Counted from the first letter of the stretch, positions 11,601 to 24,800 are shown. The stretch is 64,000 nucleotides of DNA from Taeniopygia guttata (GCF_048771995.1 NC_133030.1:63189501-63253500), one strand, 5' to 3'. Translations and numbers: made by a program. The notes: generated by a model from the letters alone, not told the origin.

Positions 11601-14600
11601 AAATCATCATTTTTTAATGGCCTTTTATAGAAGAGACCTTTCCCCAAATTGTGCTGTAACTAGAGACAGTAAACCCAGCATTCAAAAAGCCCTAAAACCT
11701 GGAATTCCATCTGGATAAATGTAGCCAGGCTGAAAATGAAGGTGTTAAATCACTCCATGCTGTGCTTCAAACAGCACCATCAGTGCTCTGGTGCAGAGCA
11801 GGAAAAGCTCAGCAACCACTATCAAATTCAATTCCATTGAAATCACAATCCAGCAGCTGTTAGAAGTCCCCAAACCCTCATTCTCCTCTTGGAAAAGCTG
11901 CAGGAATAGCTCTGGAACTATTTAACAATATGTTTCCATCTTCTAAATTCAGTTTTAAGTGTTACAAAAGCAAACTTACCTTCCAGACCAAGTCCAAGTG
12001 TCTAAATTCAGGCAGTGCAAATCATTCATTCTGGTTTGCTAAAACAAAGAAATAAAATCCCACTCGGGTTATTTTAAGCAAACAATAAACAAAGTATTTC
12101 AGTGAGGCCTTCCTGGGACAGAATATTCCAACTACCAATAGTTTGAAGCAATCTTTACCCACTTGCCTTAATATAAATCTGAATTATGTGGCAGATGAAA
12201 AGCTTTTCTCCTCACAAAAACCATGCAACTCTCAGGGAAGTGCCTGGCAGAAATATTTCCAGTCATGCAACAGCACTATGGGGCCAATTTTAGCTTCTAG
12301 AAGTGAAGAACTTTGTGGGATTTATCCAGCTCCTGCAAATATTTTTAATTTCCATCCACAGAACTCCTGGCAGGGCAATGCAGAAGGTGTTTTACTCTCC
12401 TATTGTTGCCTGGTGTTATTTTCCTTGACATTGAGATCAGAAGTTTGTATCCTCCTGTCTGGTCACTACTCCTTGGAGTATCCTGGTAGTGCTGTACTCT
12501 GGATATTCCCAGAAATGTCCATCATTTGTGCTTTTCCCTCTTTTCCTTTCACAAAGTGACCACCAGCAAGGTTTTAGGACTCTTTAGCATTTGCCATAAA
12601 ATAAAATGGGAAATCTTTCCTCTTGCTTATCTGGCTGGGGTTGGAGATGAAGGAAGTCTCTGACTGCCTTGGGGTGGTGATAAAAGAACTTGCTTGCCTG
12701 GGAGCTGTGATTCCCCTGGGAGCTACAAAAACCATCTGGGGAGTAGGGAAATGTTTCTTGCCTTACCTTCCAACTCCTTTTCTCCCTGGGCAGTCCATAG
12801 ATCTATTAGAAAAAGCCTTTCTCCAGCTTGCAGATCCTCTGAGGCAGAACTAGGCTGACAGGAGTGCTTGTACCCTAGGAGCGAGGCCGAGGGACCTCCA
12901 GAGCTGCCCAGCAGAGCCCTGGGAAGTCTCTCAGGGATTTCAGGGAACACCAAGGTTTGCAGGAATGCTACAACCTCCTCTGCCAAGCACTGCTAACCCT
13001 GCTGGGCTGGGAAGGGAATGGGAAGCAGCATTCTGGGGAGGGAGGGCAATAGGATAAAGACAAGACTGTGAGGGTTTGGGGCATTGCCTGAGCCATTTTA
13101 TCCCTCAAGAGGGTGACTAAAAACAATCAAGTGTGGTCCAGCTGACAGCCAGGGGAACACATCTGTCTTCCATGACACCCCTACCCAGTTTCCTACTCCT
13201 TCTGGTGCCTTTGAAGGGCATGAGGGCATCAAATCATCCAAGCAGAAAGCAAAATGCAGTTGGGATCCTTTGTACATTTGGGGCAAATCCAACATCCTGG
13301 CCTCTACAGCTGGAAATATTCAATCATGTTGGAGCAATACAATTTGATATAAAGGATATCTATCAAATTTGCTGTTATGGTGAAAATTAAGGTTTCAAGA
13401 GGATCCTGTTCAAGACCTCCTCACTGACTTTCCTTTCCTGGGCATTAGGCAGAAGATGGAGAAATTCTCTTTCCAGCTCCCTGGGAAATCAATGTGTTAT
13501 AATCTTTGCATTCTCATGGTTCAACAGCTGGGCAGATGCAGAATTACAGCAACTTCATTCTGAATTCAAACCACCACCAACTGTCCAAGACTGAGGCCTT
13601 TAACAAATAAAAGCACCTTTCTACCCAACCCTTCTTTGGGAAGCTGGAACCACACAGGTTTACAGGATCATCACTTGCCACACAGCTCTCCTGCAGCTTC
13701 TCATGGATTTCTCTTTCCTGCTCTATTTCATCATCCTGCTGCCAATCCTAAAATGATTTTTAATTGGCTTAAGAGCACCAAGCCTCCTAAGAGGGTTGGA
13801 ATTTCCCTTGGAGTTCCAAGGGCTCCTGAGACACTCTGCTTATCTCTGGCAAGTTGATTTCTTGGCAGCCAACGTTAGGCAGGAGCTGCTTGGTCTCAGG
13901 ATTAGCACCATGAAAGGCTTTAAGGGTGACATTATTCCCAGCTCCCTGCTGGGACAGGGAATTCTGCAGCTCTGCCTCCTGGATTTCCAATCAAAAGCTA
14001 TTCCAGCTCCAAACTTTGCCAAGAGAAGGATTGCAGCTCCACGGATCTTCTGAGCTTTGCTGACAGAAAATATAAACATGCTTACATTAAGGCACCAGAT
14101 GTGTGAAGAGCTGCTGCAAAGATTTTGGTTTATTTACTTCATTCTCAACATGAAATTTTTCCACTTAAATCAAACACAAGACTCACATCAACTTCTGGAC
14201 TAACTCTCCTTCCTTCCCACTTTCTCCCATTTCTGTTTTTCCAGGGGCTTACCTGAAGTAACTGAGTCCACATAACACTTCTGAGCCTGTTTTCAAATGA
14301 TTCCTGGTACAACTGATTCTCATCATCATCATCACCATCATCATCATCTTCTTTTACCAGTTCTAGCTCCAAGTTTGGAAAAAGGTGCCCTTTCCTCCCA
14401 GAAAGATGAATAGGAGAAGCCTCATGACACTTCCTGGCCCTTTCTGGTTCCTTGCAGAGCCTTTTCCCTGGGAAGATTTGTATTATGGTGAACTAGAAGG
14501 AGAAGGAGGAGCAGAGCAACCCCGTGTTTGCTCCATAATTTCTGGAGAAAAGCAAAACTTCATCCTTTGGGGAGGAATTATTCCTCGTGTCAGGAAATTT

Positions 14601-17600
14601 AGTGGTTTTCTGCTGTCTTTAGCTTTTTCTTTTCATGACTTACATTAATTCCTCATGCCCCATTGAATGTTCCCTCACCTTTTTATGTTTCCTTTCATTT
14701 ATTTCTAGGACAGAAAATGGATCAATAATAATCACCAGGGTGAAAATTACACTTGCTGCCCTCCTACAGAATTAAACACAGCTTTCCACAATTTCACTCT
14801 TCCCTGACATGGGTTCCCAAGTGCTTTCACTGAAATTTAGCAAGTTTTTAAGGAAGCTGAAGAGAAAAACCTTTTGAGATCAGAATGCTGTAGTCAAACA
14901 GAGTTAAACAGAAGCCTGAGGGCAAATCCTCTGAGGGCAGTGGAGGAATGACAGGTGAGCTCCAGCTAAATCAGAATTTCACTGGCAGAGGCTGCATGGA
15001 ACCCCAGCTGGAGTTACAGAGCTGATCGAGAGTGCAGCAGCCTGGGGTGAGCACAGAGCCCTCCCTGACAGAGCCCTGGGGGAAGGAGGCTCTGGAGGTG
15101 CTCAGGAGGAGCTGGCAGGGCAGGAACAAATCATCCAAGGGACCTTTCCATGCCCACATTTGGGGTTTTTCCCTCTCAGCTCACTGAGGGAGGAGCAGGA
15201 CTGGGCTGTGGTCAGCAAATGTTCAGTTGTGAGCACACAGGACAGGGGCACAGGGCTCACTCAGGGCACGGATAACCTCCATTTTTCACTCTCCTCAAAT
15301 CTCTTTATTTCCTTCAGTTATCTGCAAACCCAGTTTGTCCAAACCTACAGCCCTGGGAGGTGCTGAGTGCAGCTCTCTCAGGCTTCAGGAACAATTCCAG
15401 AGATCCTGAATCACAGGTCACATAATGGCAGGAACAAACAGGATCCATTTTAATTATTTTCTTTTCTGTTTGCTCTGGAAAGGCACTTAAATCAAAACTT
15501 CCTGCAGGTGTGAGAGGCAACTGAGAGTGGGAAGTGGCTGGACACGGTGTGATCACTCTGAGCAGCAGGAGTGGAAGGAGTGCAGATTAGCCAAAGGAAT
15601 ATTCCAGCAGGAAAATCAGGGAATGGGGAACAAAGTGCAGTTTTACACTGCTTTGTTTGCCAGGATTTGGGAATGCAGGGCTGAGGCTGTGGCAGCTTTC
15701 CAAGGTGGAGCTGGAATATGTTCATTCCCAAACTAATTCCTTCTCCTTTTTTAGACCAGAACTACAGGAACACAGCACTGGGGGCTCTCAGAAGCTTCTT
15801 CACTGTCAATTTTGGAGATAGAAAACATCCAGGCTCATCCTCTAGCTGAGTAGGATTAAAGGTTCTAAGTCAGCTGTAGTGAAAAGAGCTAAAAACTTCA
15901 ATTAAAATAAAACACAAGAGTGCACAGTCACTGAAATTGGGCGGGTTTTTAACTTGCCTTACAGGATCTGTTTCTTACATCAGTGCTTCAGCAGAGAGGA
16001 GCTGAGTAGAAAATCTCCTTTAATTAGCACTGGAGAAGTTCCAAGTGTTGCTGAGAGGTTTGAGTATCTCCCTGCTTTAATCAGGGGGGTGGTGCCTATG
16101 GCTTTTTTAACTTAAAAGGAGTCAGGAAGAGTAAAAATTACACAGCCACAATCCAACCCTAAATTATTTATGCACAGATTATGTCTACTACCTCTTCAGA
16201 CATCTGAATTTCAGTCACTTATGTGCAAAAAGTGGCAAAATTCAATTATAAAGCCAACTCAAATCTGTAATTTACCTCACAGTCATCTGTGTTTTACCTT
16301 TTTTGAGACAATCATTAATATTACAGACAGAATTTTTCTTCTTTTTGTAGAGGGTGATGATAAGCAGCATCCTGGATTCAGAGCCCTGAACATCCAGGTT
16401 AAGCCAAAGGCATTTGGGGTTTTTTTCCCTACTACAAAATGACATTAAAAAAAAAAAAAAAGCCAGGAGAATAATATGACTGCTAAAAAAATATTGAATT
16501 ACCAGCACTCGTCCTCCAAAGATGTAACCTTTATTTCCCAGCACAGCACACGTGTGAGCTGCTCGAGGCTGAGGTGGATCTCCACCCTGAAAGAACCAAA
16601 ATAATCCTTCAGAACACCAGCAAATCTCCTGGACAGTTTTATTTTCTGACCTACAAATCATCAGGAACTGCTACTGAAACCCCTGGAAATTAGTCTTAAA
16701 ATTTGATGTTATATCCCTGTTCTAAAAAGTCCTCTCTGTGTAAATCAGAACTGAAAGTGGCAAAACTGGCTTGTACTTTGCAATGGTAATTTTGCATTTT
16801 GCATTTGTTTTTATAGGGATTTTAGAACATCTTGTAAGACCATAAAATGCTGCCAGACACTCTTTAAAATTACAACTTCTGCTGAGTTCTTACGTAAACT
16901 CACCTGGATTTTATGAACTTTAGAGAATATTTTCATCTCAATAAGGCAGAGCTCTCCTGTTATCTGTGAGGAGGTTATCCATGGTAATTAGACATGGATA
17001 CAGATTTCCAAAGGGCTGGAACCCCTCTGCTGGGAAAACTGGGAATGTTCACCTGGAGAAGGCTCCAGGGAGAGCTCAGAGCCCCTTGCAGGGCCTGAGG
17101 GGCTCCAGGAGAGCTGGAGAGGGACTGGGGACAAGGGATGGAGGGACAGGACACAGGGAATGGCTCCCACTGCCAGAGGGCAGGGATGGATGGGAGGTTG
17201 GGAATTCCCAGATTTGCTGTGGCTGCCCCTAGATCCCTGAAGTCCCCAAGGCCAGGCTGGACAGGGACTGGAGCAGCCTGGGACAGTGGAAGGTGTCCCA
17301 AATTTCTAGAGCACAATAATTCTTCCAAAGTCAGTAAAATCCCAACTGTGTCAATGTGTGAGACTAAAAACCACTCACTCGAATTGTTGGTTGAGACCAA
17401 GTCTGTGTGGTTGTATCAAAAACATGAACATCATTGTGCCATCCCCAGAATATCTGTCCTTCCTAAAAAAAAAAAACAAAAGAAGAAATTAAAAAGATAT
17501 ATATATATATATTATTTTAAAATCTTTCTGCTTAGTGAAGGACACAAACCTGGAAGGGTTCTGTCCAAACAGAAAATACACTAAAGTAGGCAATTTCATG

Positions 17601-20600
17601 AAAAGATGTGGTGATGTTTTTAAGAATGCTGCAGCAGCTTAGATTCACTTGAAGGTCAGCAGCACCCAGGGATGTTGAGGCTGGTGACACCTGAAAATTG
17701 GCTTTGGGCCCCAACATCAGACACTGCAGCAAATTTCACCTTCTAAATTTTGTTGTAATACACTGAGAAATTAAATAATTGTAAAAAACCAATTCTTGTG
17801 TGTCCATCTTTAACGTTTGAGGTCAGGAGCTTCCTGTCAATACTCTGCTCAGTCATCTTTGTAATAATTACAAGAAATTACTGTAGGAAAGTTGATTATC
17901 CAGGCATCCTTGTGGAAAATAAATTCATTAAATTAACTCAGAGTATTTGTCAGTTAGACCTGGGAAGCTGTAAATTCCCTAATGTTATTTCAAATAAATA
18001 AATTATAAAAATCATTAATTAAAACTACAAAAATTACTAAAATTTCCTGGAATTTTCAGCTTTAAAATACAAAATATTTCATAAAATGTTTTTTATAATT
18101 TTCAGATTAAAATCCCAAGGCCAGCACTGGGAACTTGGAATATGTGGAACAACCACCACTCCCAACATGCAGTATCTGGAATTTCAAACCTTAAAAAGAT
18201 TCCAAATTTGCATTTCTGCTGATGCTATAAATAAAAGAAAAATCAGATTTTCATGCTTCTCAAGGGTGATAAAAAGGAGCTTTCTTTCCCAGTCAGAAAG
18301 CACAAATCAGTGGGAATGGGGACAAATCTCTTACCCAAAATGCATCGTGGACATCGAAACAATCACTGAGTTCATTGTGCTTCCTGCAGCCATAGCCTCC
18401 AAAATAAATTAGCCTGAAACAACAAAACCATTTCATTCTTCTGTAGATAAGATTAACATGAACAAGCTGTAATAATGAATCATTTGGGTTGCTGCTGCAC
18501 TAGCAGTAACATAAACATTGAGAATATTTTGTGTTGCACCTGGTGATGCAAACCCAAACAAGGCGAAGGTCACAGCCACGCCCTCAACAAACATGACTGA
18601 AACCCACACAAGGAAATTATTCGAGACACCTCAAAGTCTCTGTTCCTCTCCCTAGAAGTTTATTTCCACTGCTGTTTTCAGGCAAAAATGGGAAATAACA
18701 CCCAGGACAGTGAAATGCCTTCTTCTCTGCCTTTCCCCTAGTGAAATTCCTGTGCTCCTGCTGCATTTTTTACCTTCTGTGTCCAACTTTAGGCAAGAAA
18801 TGTTCCCAAGGTTTGTCTCACAGGACACAAAAAGTCAATTTTTGGCTTAAAAGAAAATTTTTCAACCAAGCACTACTGAAAGATCCTCACACATCTCCCA
18901 GCCCAATATTCCACCCAGGAAAGGGGCCATCCATAAATAATCTTTTTTTTACATCAAAAGCTTCCATTCTATCACCTAAAACAGGTGATTTTCTCAGCAT
19001 GCAGGTGACACAATACTTTGAATAAATGCATTTAGTTTTGAATGATCTATTAACAGCCAAGGAGTTGTTCAAATATCTGTATATTCCTATCTCTTGCAGT
19101 TACATTACAATTATCTGGCACCCAGGGGCATTGCACAGCTTATGCAAAACCTCTTTAGATGTGGAGTCCAGACAGAGATAAATCATTTCCATCTGATAAT
19201 GTGCACTATAAATCACATTCTGACTTGTTTGTAACACATTTAATAATAAATCACTGACAGGGCACCCGCTTGTGATCACTTCTGCCTCATTATCCAGTCT
19301 TTTTCCATAATAAAACACAAAATCTGGAGTATTTCTGTTTAGCCAAGTCTGTTTTCTAAACACAGTCACTTTTCCAACACAAATGTCCAGACTGACTCAG
19401 TCCTTGCAAGACAAAGATAATCACTGGAAAGCCTTTGCAACTGCCAGCTGTTAAAATCCTTGGGAACACGCTAAATTGATTTATTGCAGGTAAATGTAAT
19501 GCTTAAAATAATGAATATTGCAGAGAAAGTAATTTTTATACTGTTTTTAATGTGTTAAAATCATACAATAGATGCATGATAGCTTTCTAAAGTGTAAAAC
19601 ATTCCACACTTGCCATAAATATCCCAGCCCTCTCCTAAAGTGGGATTTTATTTATCAGTGGTTCAGCTCACATGTGAGGAAAATCTTGTACAAAGTTGTT
19701 ACAAAATCCCCCAGCAAGTCAAGCTAAAAATCAGAGTTTCCTCCATCCCAACCCTGAGTTCTCTTCACTTTTTAACACTTTCTCTCTGTAATTAACACAA
19801 ATTAAATATTTTCAATGTGCTACCTGTTTTCGTACACCCAGCAGGAAAGTTTGTCACGAGGTGTGGGAGGTTGACCTTTAAAATTTGTGATTTTTTTCCA
19901 CCTGTAGGTTCCGGTTTTTGTTCTCAAATTGACATAATACAGCTTGAAAGGAAAGAAAAAATGACAATGTTTTCAGTATAAAGAACAAATCACCACCAGA
20001 AAAAAACAACCCACCACCCCCAGAAGCCTGGAAGTAAAAGAGGAAATGGCAGTGAGTTTACAATGGTAAATACACCAAAAAAAACAAGGTTAAAGTGGGA
20101 GAAATGGCAGAAAGTCGGCTCCAATTCACTGATTTTCTAGTCCCGAGTAAACTCTGACTTTCTTTAATTAAATGATAAAACAACTGATTTCATGTATTTT
20201 GTTAATTCAGTTTTCAGTTATAAGGAAAGCTGGTAGCTCTATTTTAACCTTAATTATGACCTGATTATTTAAAAAGCAGTGAACTGCTATCAAAGAGAAA
20301 AAAGAAAAGTGATATTCAGAGATTAATCTCACTTAAGGTTGTCAAAATATTTTAAAAAACCAATTGGGAAAGCACTGACATAAATATAGAAGGTTTAAAA
20401 AAATAAAGCTTTTCTCAAATTTCTCTTTAATTCAAATACAAATATACCAGATAAACAGCAAGGTCAGTATTAGTATTTATGAAAATACAATATTAATAGG
20501 GGAAAAAAGATTACAATACCCGATTGCTGTATCCTTTATCATCAAATCCCCCAAAAATGTACAGCTTCCCATTGATGCTGGCCCCACAGCTGCCTGACAT

Positions 20601-23600
20601 GGAGGTGGGTAACTCCCCTTCCATCAGGTGCATTGTCCTGCAATTAAAAAAAAAACACATGAAGCCCCTTCCAATCTGCCAAAATGTAACAACCCCAAAC
20701 AGATTTATTCAGAATGTTTAGATTTAAAAGTTAAAAATACAGCCTGGGCCATAACTAGGATTTGGAGCTGTGGGTGAAGTTGGGCTCCTGTGGTGGAAGA
20801 GAACTTCCAGGTGGATATTGTGTTTTTATAAAGTATCTTGATTCTTCTGGAGAAGAAAGCCACATTAGGAGAGCTTTAGTAGAGCTGAAACATTAATTAC
20901 TCAAAATCTGGAAATAGCTGCACGTGTGGAACTGTGCTGAGAGCTCAGGCAGGCCAGGAGCAGATCCTGGTTATATATAACCTGGAAAAATTCTGTTCAA
21001 CCCAGATCACTTTCCTGATCTCTGGGAGCACAAACTGCTGGACTGGGACAGCAGGGGAAAAAAAGGAATGTGAGGGGCTTTGGGGGAAAGAAATGGGGGG
21101 AAAAGGGGCAAGAGAATGGGGGGAAAGGGAAAAAAGAGAGGAAGAGGAGAGGAAAAAAGGCAGGAAAAAACAAAGTGGAAGGAAAACTGGCAAGTTCTGA
21201 GTTATTTTTAGGAGGAAAAAAAGAAAGTGGAAGGCAAGAGAGAAAGGGGGAGTTCTGAGTTATTTTTGAGTTGCAATGTACATGGAATTAATTCCAAAAA
21301 TAATAAATCCATAACTGTAACTAGATCAAGAGCCCAAGTAGCCAGTGTTTAACTGTTTTAACATGAAAGTTAATGTAAAAGAACTACGCCAAAATAAACT
21401 GCCAAGTAAATGCAGCTGTGTTAACAGAGCCTGGAGCCAACCATTTCCACCATTCCCTTGCACACAATAATTAGACTTCAGCAGGGATTGTGTTTCCTGG
21501 AGTTAATTTACCAGCACAGGTCTGTCCTTCAGTGCTGACATTAAACACCTGCTGTTTAACATGACCAATGTCCCTGAAGGCTTTTCCCTGCAGATCAGTG
21601 ACAAAAATCAGTTTCAGGTAATGATTGGATAGAAATGGTGCCACTCACCACAGCCCACTGTCCATGTCATAGATCCAGAGCTCATCGCTGGGCAGATAAA
21701 CTTCATTTTCTTCAATGGACTGAAAGGGGAACAATGTTAAAATGTTCAGTCAGTTCTGCCTTTTGTGTTTGCACATGAAATGCCAAGCCATGTTACTCAG
21801 CAACACTGAATGATCTCAAGGAAATCAGAAGTCATACCCTACTGTTACTGCTCTGATCAGAAAATGGATTTATTTTAAAAATAAACAACTCATTCCTCCT
21901 CAGGACCTCTCAATAAAGGCACAGATCGAGCAAGTTCACATTTTGCTAGAAAAGATGTGTAACAACACCAACCAGATACAAAGCTCCTGAATTAAAACTC
22001 ATTTAGATACTTTTTATCAGGAGCTGTTTCCATTGGCATAATGAAAAAATAAAAAATAGAATATAAAAAGGGGACTGAAAACACAAAAAGTTACTAGCAG
22101 CAGTAACTTGCAAGACCAAGGTGTCATACATAAAGGAGAAAATTAATTCTTCTGTGGAAAAAAAGATTTATGAAGATTCCTGAATAGAGGTCATTAAGAA
22201 AGATACATAATTTGGGAAATAATGATGAGGAAACACAACAAACAGGAGAGGAAGCCCAAAAATGCAGTACTCGTGGTGAGTAACAACTACAGCATTAATT
22301 ACTGCCTTGGCACCAGAAAGAAATTAGTCTGGCAGTGAGTAAGCAGCCACAGTCAGTAAACAAATAAAAACTGGCTCAAAATTAAACGAATGTGAAGAAG
22401 TGAAACACAAAACTGAAATATAACTAGTGACAATTCAGTTACTGATATTGATGACTTGCCTTCAAATGATGTTTTATTATGAATTTCTCACTGTGAAAGG
22501 TGCAAAGCAGGCAGGTACATCCTATTTTTGGTAGATTTATTCTGCCAGTTACCTCTGCTCTGCTGTTACACACTCCTGGTAGCTTCTGCAAGGAGCACAA
22601 GTTGACTCCATTTAATCTGGAGATGTCAGAGGTCGAGCACCTGCTCCAGAACCAGCTCTGAGCAAACACACTCATGCCAAAAATAAAGTTTGCTGGGCAG
22701 AAGTCCAGCAGCAACACGTGAAAAATGATTTATTTGTGTAAAGGGCTACTTATAGAGCAACAATTTTCATAATATTTTCAACAGGTAAATACGTAAAACT
22801 ACTAAGAACACTTGCAAAGTTTATCTGCTAAACTTCATATACGTGGTCTTGAATGTGCCACAAACCCACAATTTTTTATTAGAAAACCTTTAAAAATATT
22901 GTGCTCATTAGCTCAACCAAAGTTTTAAAGACCAGAGCATAAAAACTACTAAGATTACCAGTGATTTAGGGGGTATTTAGCTATACAGAGTATTATGGAA
23001 TTTAAAGCCAGGAGTTTCCCACTAGAGTTCTTTGCTTGAGTATGGAAGGACAAGCTTTGAACACTTCAAAGTTACCTTAGACCACAAAAAATATATATAG
23101 AATATGAAATATCTTTATAGAAAGAACAGTTTCCACCTGATCAAGACCAGGAATTGCACTAAGCACAGTCTTTTCGATTTTATGGCCAATGTGCACAGAC
23201 AGACAAGATAAAAAGATAAATATTAAAAAAAAAAAAAAAAGTAAAAGTAAATGGATGTATTTAATGTAGTATCATTCTTATCTTCCTTTTGGGTTGTATA
23301 CATAGAGTCAAAAGACACAAGGACCTACTTATGACAGAACCAAAAGTGCTTTTTAAGGAAAACAAAAACAAAAACTAAAAATTGTGGGTGGGTTTCAGCC
23401 TGCCACCAGCTTGTTTTCGAGGCGACAGCAGCGCTTTCTAAGGGAGAAAAACGTGCTGTAAGCACCACACAACTACTAATAAATAAAAAACACGGGGACG
23501 AGGCAGCGAGAACATGAATTACACCCTGGAAAAGCTGAGCCACAAATGACAGAGCTGAGGCTTGAAGGGAGAGGCGCTGAGGAGCGAAGGAAGGGCGCGT

Positions 23601-24506
23601 TGGAAGGGGCCGGGAGCGAACCGGCTCCGCCAGCCACACGGGCTCCGGGACGGAGGCGGCTGCGAGCGGGGCAGGAGGAGGAAAGGGCGGCGGGTCAAGG
23701 GGATCGGAGCGGCCCCGCCATCCCTTCAGCGCCATCCCCTCTGTGTTCTCTCCTCAGTGCTTTCCCCTCAGCGCCGTCTCCTCAGTGCTTTCTCCACAGC
23801 GCCATGCCATCACTGTTGTCCCCTCAGCGCCATGCCCTCAGTGCTGTCCCCTCAGTGCTTTCTCCTCAGCGCCATGCCATCAGTGTTGTCCCCTCAGCGC
23901 TTTCTCCTCAGCGCCATGCTATCAGTGCTGTCCCCTCAGCGCCATCCCCTCAGTGCCATCCCCTCAGTGCCGTCCCCTCAGTGCCATCCCCTCAGCGCTA
24001 TCCTCTTAGTGCCGTCCCCTCAGCACTATCCTCTCAGTGCCGTCCCCTCAGTGCCATGCCCTCAGTGCCATGCCCTCAGTGCCATCCCCTCAGTGCTTTC
24101 CCCTCAGCGCTGTCCTCTCGGCGCTGTCCTCTCAGTGCCGTCCCCTCAGCGCCATCCCCTCAGCGCTATCCCCTCAGTGCCATCCCCTCAGTGCTTTCCC
24201 CTCAGTGCCGTCCCCTCAGCGCCTCCCGCCGCCATTCGAACGGCGCGCGGCCGCCGCAGCCAATCAGCGCCCGCGCCACAGCCCCGGGCGCCCGCCGAGG
24301 GCTGAGGGCCGGCGGGGGAACCCCCCCTCCCCGCCCCGCTCCCCGCGCCCGCTCCCGCCGCTCCCGCCCCCGCCGCTCCTTCCCGGTTCCCCCGCCCGCC
24401 TTACCACATATCCTCCCCACACGTAGAGAAAGTTGCCGTCCACCACGGCGCAGTGGCCGCTGCGCTCCTCGGCCACGCCGAACTGATCCGCGGGGTCCGC
24501 CGCCAT
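5617..24506 (-). CDS. KLHDC1: KLHDC1, Kelch domain-containing protein 1 (complete, 13 coding exons)
   Basis: Coding exons on the minus strand, 5' to 3': 24506-24405, 21719-21649, 20637-20520, 19942-19824, 18413-18335, 17462-17379, 16586-16503, 12038-11980, 10356-10244, 9868-9796, 6971-6887, 6173-6121 and 5791-5617 (TGA at 5619-5617). All junctions are GT-AG with continuous frame. The protein is 404 aa (human about 406). Kelch blades carry Gly-Gly pairs at about 31-32, 87-88, 142-143, 215-216, 267-268 and 318-319, with RSWHTLTP and LWHTACLG motifs. Arg217, Arg222 and Ser251 align with the human KLHDC2 residues known to bind C-terminal Gly-Gly. Residues 344-353 (SLLRLCLDCI) fit the elongin BC-box SLxxxCxxxI exactly, and LPSKLLQ (367-373) follows like a cullin box. 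The family acts as a cullin-RING ligase receptor for C-terminal degrons. The ATG lies inside a YY1-like AAGATGGCGGC. A possible ATTAAA polyadenylation signal is at 4873-4868. Confidence 0.97.
6020..6115 (+). repeat. CR1 LINE 3' end in KLHDC1 intron 12 and exon margin
   Basis: GTAGTGGGAGGTGTCCCTGC, then GATTTAAGGTCCCTCCCAGC and AACCATCCTGGGATTCTG form the standard CR1 tail. It ends about 6 bp from the splice donor of KLHDC1 exon 12. Confidence 0.85.
6695..6840 (+). repeat. CR1 LINE 3' end in KLHDC1 intron 11
   Basis: GGAAGTGTCCATGGCCAAGC, AGCCTGGGATAGTGGGAGAC and AAACCATTCCATAATTTGAT mark the CR1 tail. It lies about 45 bp from exon 11. Confidence 0.85.
8515..8640 (+). repeat. CR1 LINE 3' end in KLHDC1 intron 10
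   Basis: GGCAGGGGTTGGACTGGAGG, ATCTCCAGAGGTCCCTTCCA and ACATTCTGTGACTTCCTG belong to an older CR1 subfamily tail. Confidence 0.8.
9150..9262. repeat. AT-rich low-complexity stretch in KLHDC1 intron 10
   Basis: Almost pure A+T with ATATTTATAAAATTGTTATA-like and AATAAAATAAT runs. The rest of the intron (6972-9795) shows nothing recognised beyond the CR1 copy at 8515. Confidence 0.8.
12039..16502 (-). other. KLHDC1 intron 7, 4.5 kb, no recognised gene
   Basis: Unique-looking sequence with no convincing exon. It contains a CAT/TCA trinucleotide run at about 14320-14352, read on the minus strand as an Asp-rich frame (14372-14145) that ends beside a GTAAGC donor-like site. Two stretches with many short open frames (12143-12560 and 13130-14080) show no family resemblance. 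Confidence 0.5.
16975..17305 (+). repeat. CR1 LINE fragment in KLHDC1 intron 6
   Basis: Carries the longer passerine-type CR1 3' region: GGGAATGTTCACCTGGAGAA, GAGAGCTGGAGAGGGACTGG, ACAGGACACAGGGAATGGCT and then GCCTGGGACAGTGGAAGGTG. It ends about 75 bp from KLHDC1 exon 6. The near-identical copy at 51780 shows it is a dispersed repeat. Confidence 0.88.
21050..21250 (+). repeat. Polypurine tract in KLHDC1 intron 2
   Basis: About 200 bp that is almost all G and A, with runs such as GGGGGGAAAAGGGG and GAGAGGAAGAGGAGAGG. Pyrimidines are rare. Such tracts can form triplexes or G-quadruplexes, but that is not shown here. Confidence 0.85.
23725..24225. repeat. 14-bp minisatellite in KLHDC1 intron 1, about 35 units
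   Basis: Near-perfect repeats of GCCATCCCCTCAGT, with variants GCTTTCCCCTCAGT and GCCGTCCCCTCAGC. It begins about 180 bp downstream of the first KLHDC1 splice donor. Because 14 is not a multiple of 3, every plus-strand frame is open, giving false ORFs of up to 402 codons. Confidence 0.95.
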
Positions 24507-24800
24507 CTTGGTGGGGGGGGAGGAAGAGGAGGAGGAGGAAGAGGAGGAGGAGGAGGAAGCGGCTCGGCCGCCTCAGGGCGCGCGTCCCACCACCGCCTCC
24601 TCCGGGTGAAGCTGCGGCTCCGCCGCCGGTCGCTCCCCTGGGGCGGACGGGAAGCGAGGAGGGTCCAAAGTGTGGGGCGGCACCTGGCGCGCGTGGCGGT
24701 GGGAGCGGACGGAGCCCGCGCTGCCCCCGGTGCCGGGCAGCAGTGCCGGGCTGAGGTGTGAGGCGGAATAAACCGTGCGGGAGGATGTGAATAATGCGGG
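24507..24800 (-). promoter_or_regulatory. KLHDC1 promoter and 5' UTR (CpG island)
   Basis: CpG-rich DNA surrounds the start codon and continues on both sides (about 24230-24740). On the transcribed strand the 41 bp before the ATG are almost entirely C and T (GGAGGA-type runs on the plus strand). The start codon itself sits in CCAAGATGGCGGCG, a YY1-type initiator element. The transcription start was not determined. Confidence 0.7.

Noticed and set aside
23546-24754. 402-codon plus-strand frame in KLHDC1 intron 1
   Set aside because: Translation of a 14-bp minisatellite, open in all frames because the unit length is not a multiple of 3.
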